Assembly (NCBI GenBank): GCA_014871605.1
Contig: WGSQ01000003.1
Location: 1-35,261, forward strand
Source of the DNA: Collinsella sp.
GTDB taxonomy: Bacteria; Actinomycetota; Coriobacteriia; Coriobacteriales; Coriobacteriaceae
DNA length: 35,261 nt
Direction of reading: 5' to 3'
Each line of letters starts with the position of its first letter. Positions within the stretch are counted from its first letter, which is position 1. The position numbers and the translations under genes are program-made. Shown here piece after piece: positions 30,444 through 35,261 of this stretch. The notes beneath the pieces were generated by a model, which was not told where the DNA came from, made no database searches, and saw only the letters and a program-made list of their open reading frames with translations.

Positions 30444-30859
30444 CGGCTCTCACTCCTTAGCTTGCAGATGCGGTCGAGGATGTCAGCAAAAGATTTGTTC
30501 ACGCGGGCGCAGCAGCCTTCGCCTCTCAAGAACCGGCATTCGCTGCACAAGAACTCTTCGCCATTCGCGTATTTGCACATTGGGTAGCTCTCCGCGTCCG
30601 CACCTCTGCGCAAGTCCTCTTCCAGCTTCTCCCAGCTGTCTGGCGGGGTGAGGTAAAGGCTGTCTGCCGGGAGCATTCCGTCCTTCTCGCCCCTAATATC
30701 CGGGCTGAACGCTTTCCACTGCGCCCAAAGACCGTGGACATCGCACTTGTACGTAAAGCTGGTGATGTGCACCTTTTTGCCGTTGGCGTCATACATCACC
30801 TCGGTGCTCCTCGGAATCTCCCGTCCTTCGGCGTCTCTGGGCAGTTCGATAATTGCCAT
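30440..30859 (-). CDS. Unknown Cys-containing protein
   Basis: 139 residues: YDANGKKVHITSFTYKCDV resembles a short beta domain with a typical 'EVMYDANGK' phrase; later SYPMCKYANGEEFLCSEC and GCCARVNKSFADI have five Cys, possibly a zinc site. A second ATG three bases upstream (30862) is equally possible; GGAGG overlaps both. Function unknown. Confidence 0.65.
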   Translation of the reverse strand: MAIIELPRDAEGREIPRSTEVMYDANGKKVHITSFTYKCDVHGLWAQWKAFSPDIRGEKDGMLPADSLYLTPPDSWEKLEEDLRRGADAESYPMCKYANGEEFLCSECRFLRGEGCCARVNKSFADILDRICKLRSESR

Positions 30860-31125
30860 CATCCCTCCCTCGATATGCTAAAGGCGACGTACTTCTGCGC
30901 GAGGCCCTCGAAGTTATTGAGCACGTAGTCGATCCTGTAGACAATCCCGTTGAGCGGGTGCACCGCCTCGGCTCCTGCGTAGCTGCCTTTGTCGATGAGG
31001 ACCTTGAACACGATTTCGTCGCCGACCATAAAGTTTCGGTCGTTCTTCCTCACCTCGAACGACTTCTTGCCGTTCAGGATGGCATTGGCGTACTTAAAGT
31101 CGACCTTCAGCACGTGTCTCGTCAT
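30859..31125 (-). CDS. DUF3850 (ASCH/PUA-like) protein
   Basis: 88 residues: VDFKYANAILNGKKSFEVRK, NDRNFMVGDEIVFKVLI and YRIDYVLNNFEGLAQKYVAF match the DUF3850 layout (W/FxxIxxGxKxxEIRKNDRxFxVGDxL). ASCH/PUA-like folds bind RNA or modified nucleotides. GGGAGG precedes the ATG. The exact role in phages is unknown. Confidence 0.83.
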   Translation of the reverse strand: MTRHVLKVDFKYANAILNGKKSFEVRKNDRNFMVGDEIVFKVLIDKGSYAGAEAVHPLNGIVYRIDYVLNNFEGLAQKYVAFSISREG

Positions 31126-31355
31126 TCCGCCTCCCAGTAACCGCAGTGGTCGTTGTCGCCGGTGACGAAGTGCTTGCCGTCGTGCGTGCAGTAGCAGCGC
31201 GTGCCCTCGGTCGGCCCAGCGAGCTCGCTGCCGTCCTTGGCGATGCACTCGACCTCGACGATCTCGTGCTCGTGATGGGCGCAGTTCCCGCACCGGTGCG
31301 CGGGAGGCGTCCAGTCCTCGTGGATGTCCTGGTTGAAAACGTACCTGTCAGTCAT
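31122..31355 (-). CDS. Cys/His-rich small protein
   Basis: 77 residues: RCGNCAHHEHE, VECIAKDGSELAGPTEGTR, CYCTHDGKHF and HCGYWEAE. CxxC, CxC and several His suggest a zinc-binding fold. GAGGGAGG precedes the ATG. No family recognised. Confidence 0.68.
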   Translation of the reverse strand: MTDRYVFNQDIHEDWTPPAHRCGNCAHHEHEIVEVECIAKDGSELAGPTEGTRCYCTHDGKHFVTGDNDHCGYWEAE

Positions 31356-31543
31356 GATGCCTCCCTCGTCAGTGCCAGGCCGGCACTCTTGGCACACGCC
31401 CTGTGGTAGCCGGAGGGCGAGAGCGTGTAGCCCCCGCACTCCGGGCAGACTGTCGCGTACCCGCAGCGGGCGCGGGACTCCCACCATTGGCGGTTCCTGC
31501 GCTCGCGCAGCTGCTCATCGGTGAATCGCCTCTTGCCGCCCAT
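31352..31543 (-). CDS. Small zinc-ribbon-like protein
   Basis: 63 residues: a basic start (RFTDEQLRERRNRQWWESRA), then CGYATVCPECGGYTLSP and HRACAKSAGL. The CPECGG motif and following Cys/His look like a zinc ribbon. GGAGG lies 8 nt before the ATG; the start overlaps the previous stop by 1 nt. Confidence 0.65.
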   Translation of the reverse strand: MGGKRRFTDEQLRERRNRQWWESRARCGYATVCPECGGYTLSPSGYHRACAKSAGLALTREAS

Positions 31544-31791
31544 CACCGGCACCTCCCGATGCTCTTCAGGTACAGGTTGTTGCGGCGCGAGCGGGCGAGG
31601 GCGCGACGACGGCGGCGTTGCCACCTCGGGTCGAGCGCCTTCATGAGCTTCCTCATGATCCTGTCGGCGTCTCTGAACCCGCGGGCGATGCACTCGCGCA
31701 GAGCCTCGGCGACGGTCTCGACTACATCGCTGAACGCCTTCAGAAACCGCTCCATCGCCACGCTGAACGTATGCGTGTCGACGCTACTCAT
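31543..31791 (-). CDS. Small helical, basic protein
   Basis: 82 residues, helical (ERFLKAFSDVVETVAEALRE) with an Arg-rich end (RWQRRRRRALARSRRNN). Possibly nucleic-acid-binding. GGAGG precedes the ATG. Not recognised. Confidence 0.6.
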   Translation of the reverse strand: MSSVDTHTFSVAMERFLKAFSDVVETVAEALRECIARGFRDADRIMRKLMKALDPRWQRRRRRALARSRRNNLYLKSIGRCR

Positions 31792-32149
31792 GGAGCACCT
31801 CCAGCCCGTAGGCCTCGGCGACCTCGTGCTCGATCTTGCAGCCGCGGGCGCCCTCCCAGCCCTTCACGAAGTAGGCCGCGTGGCACGTGCTCATATTCTC
31901 GAGTGATTTCGCGAGGTAGCACAGCGGCACCTGCACCACGCCGCGCTCCTCCATGGCCTCGTCGCTGTACCACTCGTCGGTGAACAGCGTGTTCACGACC
32001 TCGTAGCCCATCTGGCGCAGCTTCGCCACCGCGAGGTCGCGCGTTGCGGCAATCTCCTCGTCGGTCTTGCCCGCCATGGGCTGGGAGATCATGGCCTTCT
32101 TCACGGTCGCGGTCTCCTCGGTCGTCTGGTTCTTCTTGGTGTCGTTCAT
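31784..32149 (-). CDS. DUF4406, nucleoside 2-deoxyribosyltransferase-like
   Basis: 121 residues: KAMISQPMAGKTDEEIAATR, then GYEVVNTLFTDEW, PLCYLAKSLENMSTCHAAYF, GARGCKIEHEVAEAYGLEVL. These are the DUF4406 blocks (SxPMxGxxDxEI ... LA-SLxxMSxCDAVYFxxGWExARGCxIEHxVAxxYG). The fold is related to nucleoside 2-deoxyribosyltransferases, so it may act on nucleosides. AGAGGAT precedes the ATG. Confidence 0.88.
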   Translation of the reverse strand: MNDTKKNQTTEETATVKKAMISQPMAGKTDEEIAATRDLAVAKLRQMGYEVVNTLFTDEWYSDEAMEERGVVQVPLCYLAKSLENMSTCHAAYFVKGWEGARGCKIEHEVAEAYGLEVLHE

Positions 32150-32370
32150 CGGTATCCTCTCTTTCCGTAGCGCCCGTCGCGCTTCATGTTCTGGATGTGC
32201 TTCTGCATTTCCTGCGCCGCCTGGTCTCCCTCGGGCGGCAGCTCGCGCCCGCTCGCGCATTTGACGCAGTGGACGAGCCACTTTCGGCCCCGGCGCTCGA
32301 AGTGCCCGAAGCCCGGAGGCGTCCACCTGCCGCACTCGCGGCAGTAGCCGCCGTAGACGTTCCTAGTCAT
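32146..32370 (-). CDS. Small Cys-containing protein
   Basis: 74 residues: YCRECGRWTPPGFGHF and LVHCVKCASGREL give two CxxC pairs, a likely zinc site, then a basic helical tail (MQKHIQNMKRDGRYGKRGYR). GGGAGG lies upstream of the ATG. Function unknown. Confidence 0.65.
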   Translation of the reverse strand: MTRNVYGGYCRECGRWTPPGFGHFERRGRKWLVHCVKCASGRELPPEGDQAAQEMQKHIQNMKRDGRYGKRGYR

Positions 32371-32372
32371 CT

Positions 32373-32600
32373 TCACTGCCTCCCGATCAGCTTCCACAGG
32401 TCGAGGAGCGTTCTCCTGCACCTGCGTATGTCGTTCTGTATCTGGGTCTTGCCCTGGCCGTCCTCGAGGCCGCCGTAGCCGAATCTCGGGTAGGTATGGA
32501 GGTTCGACTCCTTGGCCTCGCGGGCCTCGATGCTGTCGCACAGCTCGTTCACGAGCAGGCGCAGCAGCTGCGTTTTCCGCAGCACCTTGGGGTCGGCCAT
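32373..32600 (-). CDS. Small helical protein
   Basis: 75 residues: LRKTQLLRLLVNELCDSIEA and QNDIRRCRRTLLDLWKLIGR are two long helices around a Gly-rich turn (YPRFGYGGLEDGQGK). ATG at 32600 is preferred because GAGGGGG lies 7 nt upstream; a GTG at 32606 overlaps the upstream stop (GTGA). Unknown function. Confidence 0.6.
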   Translation of the reverse strand: MADPKVLRKTQLLRLLVNELCDSIEAREAKESNLHTYPRFGYGGLEDGQGKTQIQNDIRRCRRTLLDLWKLIGRQ

Positions 32601-32602
32601 CG

Positions 32603-32944
32603 TCACGCCCCCTCGCAGGCGATGATGATGCCCGTGGTGATGGACTGCACCATGCAGGCCAGCTCCTCGGCGGCGGGCTCGTCCTCGCCGATCATGTCGA
32701 GCATGTCGCGGGCCGCGTGGGTCGCCTCGTGGGCGGCGAGTCCGTAGAGGTCGCAGCCCTTGAGCTTCTTGCTGACCCAGATGACGACGCCCTTGCCGCG
32801 CACCGCCGTGGTCACGCCGTCGAGGCCCTCGAGCTCGAATGGCTCCTCGCCCCAGCCCCGGACGGTCTCGCGGTACTCCCGCTTGCTCCTCGTCACCAGC
32901 AGGCTGTCGAACGGGATGATGAGCGGGTTAATCTCGGTTGCCAA
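32603..32944 (-). CDS. Putative HExxH-type metalloprotease-like protein
   Basis: 113 residues. GLAAHEATHAARDMLDMIGE then EPAAEELACMVQSIT: a HEATH (HExxH) zinc motif followed by a downstream Glu in EELA, as in small gluzincin-like proteins of phages. N-terminus is beta-rich (NPLIIPFDSLLVTRSKREYR). It may be a real protease or a structural relic. TTG start with AAAGGAG 8 nt upstream. Confidence 0.7.
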   Translation of the reverse strand: MATEINPLIIPFDSLLVTRSKREYRETVRGWGEEPFELEGLDGVTTAVRGKGVVIWVSKKLKGCDLYGLAAHEATHAARDMLDMIGEDEPAAEELACMVQSITTGIIIACEGA

Positions 32945-33407
32945 CGGTCTCGCTCCTTTCGTCGGTGAGTCCCTCGACGTCGGCGGAGCGCCTTTTCTGC
33001 TTGGTGCATTTGTGCACCTCGTAGTCGTAGAGCGTGCGGAGGTCCTCGCTCATGAACCCGATGAGCTCCTCCTCGCTGATGCCGTCCGGCAGCGTCTTCA
33101 GGCGCACCGCCTGGTGGCACCATTCGTCGAAGTCGAGCAGCTTCCCGGTGTACAGGTCCTGCACTCCCGTCACCTCGGCGTAGGAGAAGCGGGTCAGCAT
33201 CTCCTGGCGCATGACCTCGTCGGCCACCACCTCGATGGGCGTCTTGGGCCGGTCGAGGGCCTCCTTGTAGCTTTCGGCCCGCTTCGTCATGGCATCGAGC
33301 TGCTCGGACAGCTCGTTGTTCTCTGCCGCGAGGCGCTCGTTTCGGCGCTTCTCGCGGTCCAGCTCGGCGAGCACGTACTGCTCGCAGTTGGTGACCTCCA
33401 TCGTCAT
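32928..33407 (-). CDS. Unknown protein with N-terminal coiled coil
   Basis: 159 residues. A coiled coil (DREKRRNERLAAENNELSEQ, about 15-45) is followed by a globular part with FSYAEVTGVQDLYTGKLLDF, DGISEEELIGFMSEDLRTLY and a basic tail. ATG overlaps the HNH gene stop (ATGA). Not recognised. Confidence 0.62.
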   Translation of the reverse strand: MTMEVTNCEQYVLAELDREKRRNERLAAENNELSEQLDAMTKRAESYKEALDRPKTPIEVVADEVMRQEMLTRFSYAEVTGVQDLYTGKLLDFDEWCHQAVRLKTLPDGISEEELIGFMSEDLRTLYDYEVHKCTKQKRRSADVEGLTDERSETVGNRD

Positions 33408-33859
33408 TTCCCCTCTCTGATGATTTCGTTTCCGTATCGGTCGGTTATGAGCCAGTAGCCGTACTCGTAGAGGCCGGGGTCGTGCGGCCTGTAGGCCTGC
33501 AGGAGCTGTCCCGTCCACCACGCCTCCTCGTACGCCTCGGAGCGCCATCGCCACTCGGCCCTCAGCCCCGCGCCGCCGTGGAACTTGTTGTGGCACCCGG
33601 TCGTGCCGCTGCCGCACAGGGCGAACAGCGGGCTTTTCAGGTTCCACGTGCCGTTCGGCGTCACCAGGCGGAACTCCTGCCCCCAGCTGCGCTGCGCCAC
33701 GTGGTGGCAGTTGGTGGCACGCCTGCCGCACACGCAGCAGCGCGGCTGCGTCAGCTCGTAGGAGCGCCCTCCCGTGTAGCGGGCTCCGAGGTGGGGCTTG
33801 CCGTACAGCTCGGCACGCTCCTTCGGCCACCCCCGCAGCAGGCCAGCGTCGAGGATCAT
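33404..33859 (-). CDS. HNH-like nuclease-type protein
   Basis: 151 residues. CCVCGRRATNCHHVAQRSWG followed by LFALCGSGTTGCHNKFHGG shows the zinc-knuckle Cys pairs and the His-His and Asn-His of an HNH fold. The downstream part (EYGYWLITDRYGNEIIRE) is a small beta tail often seen in phage HNH/recombination proteins (NinG/Rap-like position beside replication genes). It may cut recombination intermediates. ATGA overlap with the DnaC-like gene. Confidence 0.78.
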   Translation of the reverse strand: MILDAGLLRGWPKERAELYGKPHLGARYTGGRSYELTQPRCCVCGRRATNCHHVAQRSWGQEFRLVTPNGTWNLKSPLFALCGSGTTGCHNKFHGGAGLRAEWRWRSEAYEEAWWTGQLLQAYRPHDPGLYEYGYWLITDRYGNEIIREGK

Positions 33860-34578
33860 GAGAGCCTCCCGTCCGGGCCGTCGAACTCGACGACCCTCGC
33901 CCCGTGGCGCAACCGCGAGACGATGGCCTTCGCCGTGTCGGCGTCGCCCTGCTCGGCGAGCCTGCGCACGAGGTCACTCGGCCTGTACTGCGTGGTAACC
34001 AGCGTCGGCCTCATGGACGAGTAGCGCTGGTCGATGAGCTGGAACAGGCTGTCGAGCACGAAGCCCGTGGGCCTGCGCTTTCCCAGGTCGTCGATGAGCA
34101 GGTAGCTCGACTCCGCGTAGCGCTTCAGTGGGTCTCCGCCGTCGTGGAAGCTGCGCTGGATCTCGTCGAGAACCCGGTACATCGGCACCATGAGCGGCGA
34201 CTTGCCGCAGTCGTGCAGGCGCGTCGCGACGGCGGCGGCGCAGGTGGTCTTGCGCGTCCCGACGTCACCCCACAGGTAGAGCCACTGCCCGCCCTCCATG
34301 GCGGACGCCAGCTCGTCGGCCATGGGATGGTCGAGGTCCAGGTACCGCTCGGGGACTCCCGCGCGGACGAGGCCGCGCCTGCGCTTCTCGGCGACGGCCT
34401 TCTCGGCCTCGTACCGCTCCCGCGCGGCGATCGCCTCGCGCTCCGCCACGGCCCCCTCGCACCCGCACTGCTCGTATCCGCAGAACAGGCGCCTGGTGCC
34501 CAGCTGCGTGTAGCGGGCGTTGAGCACCGCGCCGCAGTGCGGGCACTCAGTCGTACTTGGAAAAATCGTCTCCGGCAT
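33856..34578 (-). CDS. DnaC-like helicase loader (AAA+ ATPase)
   Basis: 240 residues. N-terminal Cys motif (CPHC at 12-15, then Cys33, Cys38, Cys40) is a zinc site. The AAA+ core has YLWGDVGTRKTTCAA (Walker A region 104-111) and LLIDDLGKRRP (Walker B 160-164), then sensor LVTTQYRPSDL. It loads the replicative helicase. One oddity: the Walker A reads GDVGTRKT, with Arg where Gly usually precedes Lys. ATG overlaps the upstream gene. Confidence 0.88.
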   Translation of the reverse strand: MPETIFPSTTECPHCGAVLNARYTQLGTRRLFCGYEQCGCEGAVAEREAIAARERYEAEKAVAEKRRRGLVRAGVPERYLDLDHPMADELASAMEGGQWLYLWGDVGTRKTTCAAAVATRLHDCGKSPLMVPMYRVLDEIQRSFHDGGDPLKRYAESSYLLIDDLGKRRPTGFVLDSLFQLIDQRYSSMRPTLVTTQYRPSDLVRRLAEQGDADTAKAIVSRLRHGARVVEFDGPDGRLS

Positions 34579-35191
34579 CGTTCACCTCCCGTTTTCCTTC
34601 CTTCGGCTTCGATGTGCGCACCCAGTTGCGCACCGAGGCCCTCCAGTCCTTCATCCGCGTCCTGCCGACCATCCAGCCCTTCTGGGCGTAGAAGTCGACG
34701 AAGCGCTCGGGGTCGAAGTCGGTTGAGTCGAGGTCGAGTTCCTTGGAGGCCGCGTAGCTTCTGGCGTACTCGTCCACCTCGGCGGGGGAGGGGGCGCGGA
34801 AACGCGCCTTCTTCCCTCTCTCCTCTTCCTTAATTCCTCTTCCTACTTCCTCTTCCTCTTCGCTTACGCGTTTGCTCGCATCGTCGCTTTCGCCGTTGCT
34901 TGTCGTTTTGCTTGCGCGTTTGCTTGGCGTTTTGCTTGTCGTTTTGCTTGCGCGTTTGCTTCCACCGTTGCTTGGCGTTTTGCTCCCGCCGTTGCCTCCC
35001 GCCACGATGCGCGAGCGCGAGGTCTCCATGACGGGCCGAATCGCTACCAGCACGGCCTCCTGGGCGTCCGTGCGAGGCTCCGGCTCCTCGCCGGTCCGCA
35101 GGTACCGGACGATCATGCCGATGAGCTCGTCGCCCTCCCTGCGGTTCCGAAGCCTCAACGGCCCGTCAATCAGCGAGTCCAGGACTTGCAC
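34547..35191 (-). CDS. Phage replication protein (DnaD/DUF6291-like)
   Basis: 214 residues. The N-terminal part (DGPLRLRNRREGDELIGMIV, about 1-55) resembles DUF6291-type domains, then a Ser/Lys/Thr repeat linker (about 65-115), and a C-terminal part with FDPERFVDFYAQKGWMVGRT and MKDWRASVRNWVR, typical of phage DnaD-like/replication-organising proteins that recruit the helicase loader. GTG start with GGGAG upstream. It overlaps the DnaC-like gene by 32 nt. Origins often lie inside such genes, so the repeat tract might be part of one. Confidence 0.8.
   Translation of the reverse strand: MQVLDSLIDGPLRLRNRREGDELIGMIVRYLRTGEEPEPRTDAQEAVLVAIRPVMETSRSRIVAGGNGGSKTPSNGGSKRASKTTSKTPSKRASKTTSNGESDDASKRVSEEEEEVGRGIKEEERGKKARFRAPSPAEVDEYARSYAASKELDLDSTDFDPERFVDFYAQKGWMVGRTRMKDWRASVRNWVRTSKPKEGKREVNDAGDDFSKYD
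34896..34967. repeat. 36-bp tandem repeat in the replication gene
   Basis: A 30-nt run (34896-34925) recurs exactly at 34932-34961; the unit is 36 bp and encodes 12 residues (SKRASKTTSKTP, then SKRASKTTSNGE). Shorter related units extend to both sides (34865-35000). It lies in the linker of the replication protein. Confidence 0.85.
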
Positions 35192-35201
35192 GCCCGGCTC
35201 C

Positions 35202-35261
35202 CTAAAAGGGGATGTCTTCGTCGTACACGTCCACCTGCTCCTGGGCGGGCGCTGGCGGCTG
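35202..35261 (-). CDS. ssb: Single-stranded DNA-binding protein, C-terminal end
   Basis: Only the last 19 codons are in the window: a Pro/Gln linker then DVYDEDIPF and a stop. The acidic tail ending DIPF is the protein-interaction tip of bacterial and phage SSB. The gene continues beyond the right edge. It lies just before the replication protein gene. Confidence 0.85.
   Translation of the reverse strand, partial: QPPAPAQEQVDVYDEDIPF

Noticed and set aside
34865..35000. CRISPR array
   Set aside because: The repeats are contiguous tandem coding repeats without spacers.
1..35261. Integrase or other recombinase
   Set aside because: No tyrosine or serine recombinase motifs were found in any frame; it probably lies beyond the right edge.

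Overview
The window is most of a temperate siphophage (prophage) genome from a high-GC host. By eye the GC content is about 60-65%, with strong AGGAGG-type ribosome sites and frequent GTG and TTG starts. A small-terminase candidate of the actinobacteriophage type sits beside families common in Firmicutes phages (XkdX, DUF3789, DUF4355, DUF2958, gpE capsid). This mix suggests a gut actinobacterium such as a member of the Coriobacteriia; that is inference. No integrase or repressor with certain identity lies in the window, and the right edge cuts through ssb, so the genome continues to the right.

Layout. Positions 1-405 hold no convincing gene but contain hairpins, a direct repeat and a tRNA T-arm-like sequence, and may be near the prophage edge. 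From 25438 leftward to 406 runs one long late block, all on the minus strand: XRE regulator, PP-loop (PAPS reductase-like) enzyme and partner, terminase, portal, SH3/SAP protein, MuF head protein with a RelA/SpoT-like tail, candidate immunity protein, thioredoxin-like protein, scaffold, decoration protein, gpE capsid, connectors, tail tube, frameshifted tail chaperones, tape measure, baseplate/fibre proteins, a diversity-generating retroelement (DGR), XkdX, then holin and amidase. From 25661 to 28056 a separate rightward set of six genes (DUF2958, DUF2786 and unknowns) leaves an AT-rich divergent promoter/operator region and ends at a bidirectional terminator. From 35261 down to 28110 runs a tightly packed early operon on the minus strand (ssb, replication protein, DnaC-like loader, HNH, DUF4406, DUF3850, MazG-like and many small Cys-rich or membrane proteins), most genes overlapping by ATGA or GTGA.

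The main find is a complete DGR in the canonical order target gene, avd, template repeat, reverse transcriptase. The last 45 codons of the 304-residue tail protein (4877-5791) are a variable repeat, and a 133-nt near-copy lies between avd and the RT. Of 13 differences between the copies, 11 fall on template adenines (coding strand), the hallmark of adenine mutagenesis. The phage therefore probably diversifies a tail-tip adhesin. A second notable system is the MuF protein at 18401-19927, whose C-terminus carries the key residues of a RelA/SpoT alarmone synthetase domain, followed by an overlapping small acidic gene that could be its immunity partner. A textbook TTTTTTA slippery site with a downstream stem-loop joins the two tail chaperone frames.
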